This document shows, one piece after another, positions 47,309 to 58,600 of a stretch of DNA of 64,000 nt. Every line of letters starts with the position of its first letter. Position 1 is the first letter of the stretch. Source of the stretch: Lingula anatina. Its lineage: Eukaryota > Brachiopoda > Lingulata > Lingulida > Lingulidae. The DNA is taken from positions 255,023-319,022 of the forward strand of contig NW_019775467.1 of assembly GCF_001039355.2 (NCBI RefSeq). Reading direction: 5' to 3'. The notes beneath the pieces were generated by a model. It saw only the letters and a list, made by a program, of their open reading frames with translations, searched no databases and had not been told where the DNA came from. The position numbers and the translations under genes were made by a program.

Positions 47309-47795
47309 ATGATAATAATAATAATTTATCCAGCTTACAAAGTTACATATTAATATTGCTGGCTGTGTATGCTACTGGACGACAGTTATAACTACTTGGG
47401 GCACTGAAGTTGCGGCGATATTATCGTATTTTTATTCCTTTAATAATCTATTTATATTGGCTCAGAAATAAACATGGACAGTAGGTAGCGGTTCTTGGAT
47501 ATCATGATAAGAATCTCCTTGAAACCATAAGTTTACTTTGGCTTGTCGGCATGGGCCAGTAATGCTCCAGTTTTATAAATCTGTATCTTCACAATTTCTC
47601 ATTTCGTTTAGATCCGGCTGCTACGAGGCCATCCATATATACAAACAGAGACCTCGCTTTGCGGTTAACCATGACTATCCTCAACCGGACGCAATGAAGC
47701 TGGGGCTGAAGATTTATCGTTATGGACAGCGGGCTGGCTGCGGCTGGAAGGCAAACCACTGTGGACCAAACTACTGTTGCTGTAGAGTTTGGTGA
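47000..47795 (+). CDS. Ten-cysteine secreted protein, copy 2 (exon 1 lost at join)
   Basis: Exon 2 (47000-47219) and exon 3 (47612-47795) have the same sizes, phases and splice sites as the gene at 34559-35573. The only residue change seen in exon 2 is Ser to Thr in QTPSC/QTPTC, and in exon 3 His to Tyr in NHDHPQ/NHDYPQ. All ten cysteines are kept. Introns and flanks differ by scattered substitutions and a TAC microsatellite. An AATAAA signal lies at 47831, 35 bases after the stop. Exon 1 should lie in the missing sequence left of the N. It could be an allele or a young tandem copy. Confidence 0.8.
47271..47308. repeat. (TAC)n microsatellite in intron 2
   Basis: About twelve TAC units. The copy-1 intron has only a short TACTACTATTAATAATA version at this place. 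Confidence 0.9.
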
Positions 47796-48314
47796 AAAGC
47801 AAAGTAAACCGAGAACAGGCGAACTGAAATAATAAAGACATCGTAAAGAAAAGAAAAAGTGAATGCAGAATGCCCACAGAACAAAGCTGAAACAACTCAG
47901 TTTTAAACTTCAAGTCATAGTTTATAATGATGATAATTATAATAATAGTGACGATGATGATGCACTTAGACTGACAACCAAAAACTAACATTCTCAGTGA
48001 AAATGCAATAGAAATATGAAATACAAATTGGATTCAACCAAAATTATATTTCTGTGATAAAATACTTGGACTTCAGTGTAAAGCGATATGTAAAAATGGA
48101 ATAACTCAAGATTTAAAATGTATTTTTTTGCTTGAGTAAAACAAAATATTAATGCTATAATTTGTAAAATCATATTAATTCGTCTCCTTTAATACTAAAC
48201 AAAGACAATAAATCGCACACATGGACGGAAATGTGCTTGGTTTTGCTTCTTATTTTCCGTCAGAGGCAGTTGACATTCCGGAGGAGGGGTGAAGATTCCA
48301 TGGGAGGGCACTTG

Positions 48315-48317
<3 letters not shown>

Positions 48318-48347
<30 letters not shown>
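48318..48347. repeat. Poly-G run
   Basis: Thirty consecutive G. Low confidence in exact length, as such runs are error-prone. Confidence 0.8.
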
Positions 48348-48348
<1 letters not shown>

Positions 48349-48579
48349 ATTGTCATAGGGGATAATGAGATTCTAACTGACTTTTCAGATTTGTTGTGTC
48401 CTGTACATGTACATTTGTACAGAAGGTGTCTCTACTGTAGTGTTTAAGCCTAGGCCTATGGTAAAACCCTACTCATAATGCTACACTGATTTTAGAAGCC
48501 CTCGATATCAGAGGGTAACAACCCACAATCTGAAGCCCCATGTCCTCACGCAAACACGGTTATCGCACTTAAAGGACTT

Positions 48580-49139
48580 TTGAGGTGGTTGGAAAAATAG
48601 TTTATCAGAAGACCTTGATACAGTTTTCAGACTGTCATGAGGTGATCAACGTCTCCACGTGTGTTTGTGAGACCCTGACGAGCATTTTCATTTTCAAATT
48701 ATGTGACAGAGTGTATACAAGGCGCAAGCATTATGGCTTAATTGTCCTTTTGGATCGATGTTTCCGATGGTAGTTTTGCATGAGACTGTTCTTCGGTGTA
48801 CGAATTGTGGAGCCAAGTGATATTGCCGTAGTTATACGTTTCGTTTGTACACGCACAGCAGGAATTGTCGTAAATGAAGCCGACTTCATCTTTTTTTTTT
48901 TTTTTTTGCTTCGTTGATATTCTGGACGAAAATCCTGATTTTTGCTTTTAGAACTAATTATATGCATCAAAATTATTTTTTGATCGGAGTATTTAAAAAA
49001 AGTAGAGGCATCAGGACCATGCTGGTTATAAAGCATCTATAGGAGCTGTCCGCAAGTTAACAATGCTAGTCACTAACATTTTCGCATGGTAGTTCAAGGA
49101 AACTCGAGCGCAGAAGGTCAAACTGAAGGTCATACGGTG
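48580..49139. repeat. Dispersed TCACGAGGTGA repeat module, copy 2
   Basis: Follows the order seen at 37061-37640: GAGGTGGTTGGAAAAATAGT, TGTCATGAGGTGATCAACGTC, GTGTTTGTGAGACCCTG, GGACCATGCTGGTT and AACTCGAGCGCAGAAGGTCA. It ends at GGTCATACGGTG, where a MITE begins. Confidence 0.65.
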
Positions 49140-49304
49140 CAGACCCTTAGCCAGGGGGGTTAGGGGCGGTTCGAAAGAACACCCTTTTTGCTGGGAAAGG
49201 GTCCACTCTGGGTAAATATGATCTTAGTAAACCAAGGTTTCATGACAAAATGTCCATGTTTTCAGAAAAAGAACCCGCTTTTGCAATTGCTGCCTACGGG
49301 CCTA
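49140..49304. mobile_element. Short hAT-like MITE
   Basis: Full copy of the element cut by the window start at 1-156. It begins CAGACCCTTAGCCAGG and ends GCCTACGGGCCTAG. Internal blocks TTCGAAAGAAC, GTCCACTCTGGGTAAA and AAAAAGAACCC match. No clear target duplication. Confidence 0.6.
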
Positions 49305-49351
49305 GATAACCTATTTTTCAAATTTCGCAAACAAAATTCAATACACTAACA

Positions 49352-49548
49352 CCCCATTTCCATAGATTAGATCGACCTAACTCCCTGGGGGTTCACGCTA
49401 AACAGCTGTCAGCCAGGCGGACACGAAAGTCAATTACCTCCTTACAGCTTGTAGTAGGCGGGACGGACATTTAAGTCGGATTATCTGAAAGTAATCTAGT
49501 GAGACTCCCCGCGGGGATAGATCGATCAAAAATCTATGGGAATAGAGC
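49352..49548. mobile_element. ~200-bp MITE family, copy 2
   Basis: Inverse orientation relative to the copy at 53494. The left end reads CCATTTCCATAGATTAGATC and the right end GATCGATCAAAAATCTATGG. Internal marks AAGTCAATTACCTCCTTACA and GGCGGGACGGACATTTAAG match the other copies. Confidence 0.8.
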
Positions 49549-50329
49549 CTAAGTATGTTATTTGTTGCTAGGGTGGATATAGGTGCAGGAAACGGATGAA
49601 TACAATATAAATCATTACAAAGACTGCAAAGTTATTTTGTAATATGACATCTAGGACATAAAAATGATATCCTGTACGTAACCAATCAATATTTCGTCTG
49701 CTACTAGTATTATTCAAATAACATTCTAGTAATAGGCCCTTAAACAAATCCAAATGGGAAGTTGCATAATGTATTTATGTATTTTAAATGACTGATTCAA
49801 ATATGGACGGCTTGGCATGCATGGTATTGAAAATTTCTGGCGCAGGTTGTATTTAATAGCATTTCTATGTTAAAGAAAAGCCGATGATCCATTTTGGAAA
49901 CGATATGCAGTCATGTTGTTTTCTTTGGTACTGAGCTTGCTTGCCCAGGTTTCTGATGGCGGTTGAGGTATTTTACATGCCAGTTGGAAAACAGGAAGCA
50001 GCCTATGCAAAAAGTAAAGATGTAAACATGTGTATGTAATGTTGATGTTAACTAAATATTACAGGAAAGACATTGTGTTCAATACGTTTAACAGACTTCT
50101 CTTCTTTGAAAAGTTCCTATGTTTTAGTTTAATTCGTTTATTTCAATCGGCAAATCCTTTCTCGTTGTGTGTGTGTGTTACAGAAATGTTCATCATCTTT
50201 TGAAATAAGATGACGTCATATAAGCAAATGAACTTAGAGGTGAATAGCTTTGACGGCTACCGTTCCACCTACCGTTCCACCTGACTCAGTCTACACGTAC
50301 GGGCCTGTTATCTAAATTCACATTCACAG
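49549..50329. other. AT-rich spacer
   Basis: No gene recognised. Phrases such as ATGTAAACATGTG and TGTGTTCAATACGTT resemble the 38650-38760 and 50960 flanks of the repeat modules. Confidence 0.35.
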
Positions 50330-50880
50330 GTTATCACGAAGTGATAGCCTATGACTTGTATTTATAGGCTATCACTAGGTCACCTCTGCCTCCCATACAG
50401 ACCTTGATACTGTTTTCAGACTGTCACGAGGTCATCACCGCCTCCCGTCTCCACCATTTTGAAAAGACGTTTCTTCAAGCATAGAGGTGTGTGTGAGACC
50501 CTGGGGAGCTTAAAATTATATGACAGTAACTGAAACTGACGTCTTCTTTCTTATGCTTTGATATTCTGGATAAAAGGCTCTGCTGCTACCGATTTTATTT
50601 TTAGAAATAATTATATGCATCAAAATTGTTTTGGACCGGGACATTTAAAGGAGACACATCAGGACCATGCTGGTTTTAAAACATCTATAGGAGCTGACCG
50701 CAATGGAACATTTGGCATTGCACCTAGTTCAAGGCAACTCGAGTGCAGAAGGTCAAAGTCAAGGTCATACGGTGACGGAATCAGATAGTTGGACTTGTAG
50801 CCGTCAAAGCCATTCATCTTGCTTCTTATTTGCATATATAGTCAACTAATTTAACAAAGGTGACGAACATATTCTATATT
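50330..50880. repeat. Dispersed TCACGAGGTGA repeat module, copy 3
   Basis: Carries TATCACGAAGTGATAGCC, TGTCACGAGGTCATCACC, CATTTTGAAAAGACGTTTCTT, AACTCGAGTGCAGAAGGTCA, ATACGGTGACGGAATCAGATAG and CTTGCTTCTTATTTGCATATA in the same order as 37061-38560. Confidence 0.65.
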
Positions 50881-51175
50881 TATACAGTAGGAAAGATTTT
50901 TCCATTGAGATAAACTAATCGAAGCACAGTAACTTTTCCGAAAAGGAAAAGCTGTCGTACGTTCTGAACACAGTGTGTTATAATTACCTGTAATGTTATA
51001 ATTAATAAACCATTATTATTTGCACATGTTTACATCTTTACTTTTTGAGCAAGTTGTTTCATAATTTATTTGTGGCTTCCAGTTATCCAACTTACAAGTA
51101 AAATACCTCTACAGAAACCTGGGCAAGTAAGGTCAGTTCTTGGCGCTATGCTATTTTGTGTTTTGTTTTCATCAA

Positions 51176-51176
<1 letters not shown>

Positions 51177-51218
<42 letters not shown>
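51177..51218. repeat. (CA)n microsatellite
   Basis: About 21 CA units. Confidence 0.95.
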
Positions 51219-51220
<2 letters not shown>

Positions 51221-51451
51221 CAGATAACACATTTGGGGGAATACCGGTAGGCCTAATATCTCCAAACTTACAGGAGTGATCAATATTAATACAATACAGG
51301 TCGAGTTTGAAAATCGGCATGATCTGGCCATTTTTCTTAAAGTTATGCTGTTTTTTTAACATGAATTATACTGTCATTATGCAATATAGATACCACGTGC
51401 ACATTTCATTGAAAACCATTTAATCTCTTGTCTCCAAATTTACAGGACTGA

Positions 51452-51454
<3 letters not shown>

Positions 51455-51517
<63 letters not shown>
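51455..51517. repeat. (TA)n microsatellite
   Basis: About 31 TA units. It is flanked on the left by TCTCCAAATTTACAGGA(C/G)TGAT, which also occurs at 51260 in the same orientation, so the microsatellite lies in a local duplication. Confidence 0.9.
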
Positions 51518-51518
<1 letters not shown>

Positions 51519-52264
51519 ATTTGCAACTTTTTACAATAAAAACAAATAGTGGTGAGATGCAGAATCTTAAAATATACTTGTAAGTGTTAAAATGATTCGA
51601 TACACATTAAAAGTTCATAAAAGCCTCAGTTCTTAAAATTTGATAAAGCCCATGGGATAAAAGTTTTTGACGATCGTACACTCCTCAGTTTTGGCACAGT
51701 GTACTTATAAACCCGGCGCAAAGTGTAGGAACTTTCATTTATCTCTGGTAGCAAATGATGGATTTTGTGTCCTTAGAGGCAGCTCGCATTTGAAAACAGC
51801 CTGATCGAATTCCCTTTTTAAGTAAGACTTCTTTTTGCTCTTTTTCAACATCATGGAATTTACACGGTATGAGATTGATTTTTCATGAGCAGGGAGGTCT
51901 TTGTTTGTCGCATTGTTTGAAAACCCATGATGTTTTTACCATACTATAAACATTGTTGGTGTTTATGCTGTCAAGCATTATTAATATTACAGCAAAGTTG
52001 AAGAAAAAAATATTTTGGCATTAATGTCATAATGACCATTAAAGGAAAACTATGTAACTTGCGCTTTTCAAATTTACAGAAAAGATTTATCAGAAATGCA
52101 GCTTGAGTTAGAGACCAAGTCCGATTGCATTCTTTTTTTTAGAAGTACTGCTTATTTTGCGGAATTTTCATTTTCCACATACTGGTATTTTCAGCATGGG
52201 AATTTGAACTCCCACGGGCATAAAACCATATGGTAGTTTAATTTTCTAATGGCCCATGTTTAGT

Positions 52265-52301
<37 letters not shown>

Positions 52302-53065
52302 TGGAGATAATGCTGTTAATCATTACGTAATATTGCATCAAAATTGTCAGAAAAAATCCTATTTAGATTTAAACACATCTGTGAGATTTTGCTCTCATTT
52401 TACGGATATATACAACTAGGACATCATGCATAATACAGATCTCGGTGTTTTTTTTAAAGCGGCATACAAACCGAGGGAGAGTGCTATCATAATTGTTGAG
52501 ATGGTATAAGAATGGTGAGTAAAATTGTTTATCTAAAATAATCATCACCAGTAGATGTGTATATTGTTCTTCAAAGTGCATTTTAAACTTCGTTTTTTGT
52601 CCGTTCTAAGTGTTTACAGGCTCTGCTGTCTTCGAAAACGGCCCGCGTACCTTTTACAACTAATACTATCAGGGCTACCTTAAAGATGCATACAAAGTCA
52701 ATTTTTTGTCACAAAAACCAACCAAATGCCAGCATATAGTTTCAAGTAGTATTACTAAGAGAATTACCAAAAGGCATTGTTTAATTTTACCCCAAAATGA
52801 TGTTTGAATGGATTTTGCTGCTAGCATTCTATGCTGTATGTCAATGAGGCAGAAAAGTAGGTCACGAAAGTAGGTTACATTTGCGACCAAAAATTTAAAG
52901 AAAAGAGCAGTCTAAAGCTCTTCTATGGCTGATCGAGTAATCTATTCAGTTTATCCCTTGACATGTCGAATTTATTAGAGCCGTATAAGAAACTAGTAGA
53001 AGTGGTTTACATGTGTTACTGGGAATCCACGCTCCACTGATGCTCGGTTCGTATATACCTTTAAG
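51518..53065. other. AT-rich spacer with a poly-A run
   Basis: No gene recognised. A poly-A run of 33 bases occupies 52266-52298. Without flanking target duplications or a recognised body it is not called a retroposon. Confidence 0.4.
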
Positions 53066-53493
53066 CCCCCGTCACACTTATTCGGAATCAGCAGGAATCA
53101 AGCAGAACCAGCCGGAATGACTAAATTGAAAAATTCGTACTACATTCGGGAAGAAGTTTCAAATTGACTTAAATTCTTGAAAGAATGCCGTTGGAATACT
53201 CAGAATGCGCTTGAATCCGCCCAGAACGATTCGTGCGCATTTCGGCTGTATAGTATGAGCTCTCAAATGCAGCTCGAATGTAGTTGGAAAACTAGGAATA
53301 TCAATAATGCTGTCAGAATGCGGTCAGAATATTTAGAATCCACTTCGAATGCCGTACGAGTGTACGTCGATTGCATTCCGGCTCATTCTAGCAGAATTTG
53401 AAGTGTCTTGCCATTTCGGTTCTCCTTCGAATGTGATCAGAATGTTTCAAATCCTGTCGGAATGCCGTGAAAATGTTTAGAATGCATTCTTAG

Positions 53494-53690
53494 GGCGCAT
53501 TCCCATAGATTTTAGATCAATCTATCCCCATGGGGAGTCTCACTAGATTACTGTCAGATAATCCAGTTTAAAGGTCCGTCCCGCCTACTACAAGCTGTAA
53601 GGGGGTAATTAACTTTCGTGCCCGCTCGGCTGACAGCTATTTAGCGTGAACACCCAGGGAGTTAGGTCGATCTAATCTCTGGGATGGGAT
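53494..53690. mobile_element. ~200-bp MITE family, copy 3, nested
   Basis: A 197-bp element flanked by CTTAG on both sides (53489-53493 and 53691-53695). Inverted subterminal sequences CATTCCCATAGAT...TAGATCAATCTA and TAGGTCGATCTAATCTCTGG give the element strong foldback potential. Internal GGGGGTAATTAACTTTCGTG is shared with the copy at 63652. Confidence 0.8.
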
Positions 53691-53703
53691 CTTAGTGCAG
53701 TTA

Positions 53704-53797
53704 GCAGGGCCGTAGCCTCCGGGGGGGGGGGGGGGGGGGGGGGGGGGCGGGGGTGGGGCGNTGCCCCCCCTGGCATTTTGCTCAGGCTACGGCCCTG
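53704..53797. mobile_element. Very short hAT-like MITE with poly-G centre, nested
   Basis: Begins CAGGGCCGTAGCCT and ends AGGCTACGGCCCTG, a perfect inverted end pair, flanked by GTTAG on both sides. The centre is a G-run of 27 bases followed by a G-rich stretch, an N at 53761 and a C-run, so the true length is uncertain. Confidence 0.8.
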
Positions 53798-53976
53798 GTT
53801 AGAATACTATTCAAATGCCATACTATCCAAAGTTTTTAACATGAGCAAGTCATTCGGGGCGGCTATATTTGGAATGCGCTCGGAATTTTTAGAATGCTCT
53901 TCGAATATCCAGGAACGACAAAAGAATTGTCTTTCCGACGGCATTCTTGCTCTTTCCGCCTTTAGTGTGACGGGGG

Positions 53977-54540
53977 TATTTCCAGAACAAACCAGTGTAT
54001 CCATTGCATCATTCGACGTTGTCTCAGTGCAAGGGATCCTAACGTTTAACGTCATATTTACCTCTATTGACATGTAATATTGCCCTCTCTGTTATAACCC
54101 TACTTTTATTCGTGCAAGTTTCGTGTCGTGCTCCCTATCTTTTTATCCCTATTATGTGTTTAGTTTTTTTCTTCGCATCGTCCTCCGTTAATTAAATTAT
54201 TGCAGCCACGTGGTACGCCTGCGCACTTGGCCTTCACCGATTGAAAGGGGGTTGAGCAGTTTTTCCACACTTCTTCCCGCCCGATAATTCATATGCTAGT
54301 ATTTGCGTCACGTGACACACAAGGCATGTTACAATTGCGGGATGTAAATGTGATTTTAGTTCGTTATTTCTGCGTACTGGGCGCACGTTGAAAATTAAAG
54401 TTGAAATAGAAATTGTTTATTTGGAGTGTTTGGTGTTGTGAAAGTGCTGTTTGTGCATCATTTCCAACTAAAAACGATTGGTATGCCCGTTTATTTCGAG
54501 TGAGTTTGCTTGCAAACATTAACGGATTAATATGTTTACT
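53977..54540. other. Spacer upstream of LRR-ROC-COR copy 2
   Basis: No gene recognised. Homology with the region upstream of copy 1 begins close to 54530 (matching 44400). Confidence 0.35.
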
Positions 54541-54553
54541 ATTTCAGTCACCT

Positions 54554-54560
54554 TATATAA
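54554..54560 (+). promoter_or_regulatory. Candidate TATA box of LRR-ROC-COR copy 2
   Basis: TATATAA in the block conserved with 44433-44439. The start codon is 1.1 kb downstream. Confidence 0.4.
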
Positions 54561-54809
54561 CCACTGTCGTATCTTATTTAGGTTAATATTTCAGACAAAT
54601 TTTAATTGGTTTTAACACTGTCATTTCTTTCATAAAGCGGGACAACAATGATTAACATTGTGTGAACAAGCACAGTGTGACGAAAACTGTGGTTTCCGAT
54701 CTGAAAGCCCAAAGCTGAATTCACGCCAGCTTCGCGAGGGGAAGATGATTTAGCATCCAACGTACAGAAAAGAAACAATCAACAGAAAAGTCAAGGCAGC
54801 ATTAAACAA

Positions 54810-55170
54810 ATACCTGAGAAATGTGCTTGAGAATAGTAGATGGAAAAATACTCAGTCCAGTGCAAAGACACAATCCACATACCAGTGCCTACGTATGCTA
54901 GTAGAGAACAGTAAAGGCAGCAACACTCAACTCAGAGCAGGGAGACAGTCGACGTGTCAATTAATACCTTTGTGTGTTAGTAGAGAACAGGGAAGTAACC
55001 AACATTCCCTCCAATACTGGGAGACAATCAAAATACCAGTGCCCCTGTGTGCTAGTAAACAATAAAGAAACCAACACTCAGCCCAGAGGCAGGGAGACAA
55101 TCGACATGTCACTACCTTCGTGTGTTACTAAAGAACAGTAAAGGAGCCAACACAGCCTAGTAAAGGGGTA
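54810..55170 (+). repeat. ~75-bp tandem repeat in the leader of LRR-ROC-COR copy 2
   Basis: Four to five diverged units with GAGCAGGGAGACAGTCGACG, TGTGTGCTAGTA and AGAACAGTAAAGG phrases, the counterpart of 44755-45080. Unit order and spacing differ from copy 1, so the arrays have evolved separately. Confidence 0.8.
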
Positions 55171-55688
55171 CAGTGACCAAGAATCTACCTCTGTGCGACT
55201 AAAACGATTATACCAGTGCAGGAAGACAATAAATATACTGGTATATTTGTATATTGGTAGACCAGAATCATCGGAAATGCAGTCAAGCGCAAGAAGGATT
55301 TGTCCTACATCGTACCTATGGTATCTGGATGAAGATCCCTATTACCCCTATTCACATTTTACTGGAAACTTGCCAAGCTGGACTGATTTGCTTTTTTATG
55401 TAGCAGCACTAAACCCACAATGAACTCAGACTCTTGTCTTTGCGTGATCCACTTACTTTTAGCAAAGGCTGACACCTTTCTATAATCTTGTTGTTGCTTC
55501 GCACAACTACAAATAAAAAGGCAAGACACGCCCTTTCAAACAACACGGGGTGTAGCCTGTTGGGTGGTCGTGAAATGCACGGTAACTGGGGTTCTGAATA
55601 GGGCGTTCGTCCTTCGTCTTTTATTCCCGATTGATCAAATAGTTGTGAATGATGTTTGCGCATTTCCAATTTCATGTGTGGAATTAAA

Positions 55689-58600
55689 ATGGCTTCATCT
55701 AAAGAAGATATGTTTGAGCTATTATATTGCCGAAAGTATGTTCACCAAATTCAAGATAGTGACAACGAAAATATCGCCTTTTATGTGGGTGACACAAATG
55801 AAAAGTTAGAACGCCAAGGTGATGCACACAAAACCTTTAATGGAGACCGAGACAAACTTGATATCCTTAATAAACTGGATGAAGATCCCTATTACCAAGG
55901 ACCAGGCACGGACCAGGTTGAAACTTGGACAAACCTCAACCTTAGAGGGTTAGGATGCAGAATCCCTGACAGCATAGCACGTTGTAAAAACCTTAGGGTA
56001 CTTGATGTTTCCAATAACAGTCAATTGGACAAAGAGGAAATTGTGAAAATCTGTAGGTTGGAGACTGTGGAAGAGTTAAACATGTCTAATTCCAGTATCA
56101 CTACAATAACGCAAGACATAAACATACCTAAGCATTTGACAAAACTTAATTTGTCCCAAAACCAATTAACAGAACTCCCTTTGCAATTATTTAACCATGT
56201 GAAACTGGAGGAGCTTGACCTTATTCACAACAACATAGCGTTCGTTACGCCACAGGTGGAGCTCTTTTGCAACTTGAGGAAGTTAAACCTCTCCAATAAC
56301 CCTTTAGGAAAATTCCCACTTGAAGTGTGTAACATAAAAACGCTGGAGAACATTTCCCTGGCACATACCGGCATTACAACTGTCCCACGAGAAATAACAT
56401 TGCTTGGAAACTTAAAGGGGTTAAGCCTGTCATCAAATTGTTTAAAAGAATTCTCATCGCCTTTGTGTGAACTGGCAGCATTAGAGACCCTTGATATTTC
56501 TAGAAACTCCATCACTACAGTGCCACCTACATTAAAACAACTTCAGCATTTGAATAAATTGGACCTGTCTTATAACAAGCTTACAGCACTCCCCTTGCCA
56601 GTGTGTGGGTTGGTTACACTGGAGACACTTAATCTTTTGGGAAACAACATAACTGCAGTGCCTCCTGAGATAGCACTACTAAAAAATCTGAAGGAATTGA
56701 ACCTGTCTCAAAACAAGTTGGAAGAACTCCCGTTGCCAGTGTGTGAGTTGGTTACACTGGAGACACTTGAGCTTCGGTATACCCACATTACAACAGTGCC
56801 AGCTGAGATATCACAACTAAGGAATCTGAAGAAATTAAACCTTTCTGCTAACATGCTGGAAGAACTCCCGCTGCCAGTATGTGAGTTGGTAACACTGGAG
56901 ACACTTGAGCTTCGGTATACCCACATTACAACAGTGCCAGCTGAGATATCACGACTTAAGAATCTGAAGAGACTGAAACTGTCTTTTAACAATTTGGAAG
57001 AACTCCCATTGCCAGTGTGTGAGTTGGTAACACTGGAGACACTTGAGCTTCGGGAAATTCACATCACTACAGTCAAACCGCAGATATCACAACTTCAGAA
57101 TCTGAAAGAATTGAACCTGTCTCAAAACAAGTTGGAAGAACTCCCGTTGTCAGTGTGTGACTTGGTGACACTGGAGACACTTGATCTTCTTAGCAACTAC
57201 ATCACCAAAGTTCCACCTGAGATATCACAACTAAAGAATCTGAAACAATTGAACCTGTCTCAAAACAAGTTGGAAGAACTCCCGTTGTCAGTGTGTGAAT
57301 TGGTTACACTGGAGACACTTAGCCTTTGGGAAATTCACATCACTGCAGTGCCACCTGAGATATCACAACTTAAGTATCTGAAGGAACTGAACCTGTCTTT
57401 TAACAATTTGGAAGAACTCCCGTCGCCAGTGTGTGAGTTGGTAACACTGGAGACACTTGATCTTTCTAGCAATCATATCACTACAATGCCACCTCAGGAA
57501 CATGTAACACAACTAAAGAAACTGAAGGAGCTGAACCTGTCCTATAACTGGTTGAAAGAACTCCCTTTGCCAGTGTGTCAATTGAAGACACTGGAGACCC
57601 TTGACCTCATGGACAACGACATCACTACAATGCCGCCTGAGATAACACAACTTAAGAATCTGAAGGAATTGAACCTGAAAAATAAGTTAATGCAGCCACC
57701 ACAGGAAGTAGCAGATAGAGGAAAAGAAGCCGTTTTTAGATATTTTGATGACCTTATCAGAACCAAAGCTACAACGTCATCAAGACTCCAGGTGCATATC
57801 CTTGGTGAAATATGCGTAGGGAAGACAAGTTTGGTGAAAACTCTGACATCAGGTACCCCTTTCTTAACATCCATGGCAGACAGAACACACGTCATGGAGC
57901 AGATCGCGTGGTCGCCAAAGGAAGACGTTTTTCTCAACATAAACGATTTTGGTGGTCATGAAGTCTACAGAGTCGCACATAACTTCTTCATTACCGAGGA
58001 AGCACTCACGCTGATAGTGTTTAATCTCCAGGATGTATCCTCGAAATACATAGACACCATCACAAGCTGGATAGATAACGTTTACAGCAGAGCACCAGAT
58101 TCAACTATATTGCTTGTAGGTACACATGCAGACTGTCTGAGCAATGAGCAGGAGTTGGATGCCAGAAAGAAAAAGGTTTTGTGTGATCTTGAATCTCACT
58201 TACGCGATAAGGCGTCTAAATTAAGAACAAGTCTGGAAGAATTAGAGAAGAGGACAGAATTCAAAAGCTCATATGCAGAGGCCTTCGATGAAAAGATGAC
58301 GCGCATCAAAAGGCTAATAGAAAATCCACCACGTGTTGAGAAAAGTGTTTTTGTCACTAGTTCTCAAACTGGATACGGAATGGCCGAGCTTAAGGAGGAG
58401 TTAATCAGAACAGCTCAAGTAAAAAAATTGACACTGCCTGAGGCATGGCTGCAGAAAGTGGAGCAAATAGAGAGAGCAAAACAGAATGGACAAGATCCTT
58501 TCCTAACTCTGGACTCCCTTGACACAATGACAAAGAAAACACCTCCACAAATGCAGGGAGATGGCGATGCTCAACGAATCGAAGATGTATTGAATTTCTT

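Larger units (their letters stand above)
53066..53976. mobile_element. DNA element with CCCCCGTCACACT inverted ends, carrying two nested MITEs
   Basis: The left end CCCCCGTCACACTTAT and right end TAGTGTGACGGGGG form a 13-base perfect inverted repeat. The interior is rich in the degenerate word (A/C)GAATG(C/T) at short intervals on the plus strand (for example CAGAATGCG, AGAATGCTC, CGGAATG), a pattern not seen outside the element. It is split by two insertions at 53494-53690 and 53704-53797. No transposase frame. Target duplication is unclear. Confidence 0.75.

Noticed and set aside
49140-49304. Using 50761 as the empty site of this MITE
   Set aside because: The left flank matches (CATACGGTG) but the sequence to the right of the MITE does not continue as in 50770, so it is not a clean empty site.
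52266-52298. Poly-A run as the tail of a retroposon
   Set aside because: No target duplication, no recognisable LINE or SINE body upstream.
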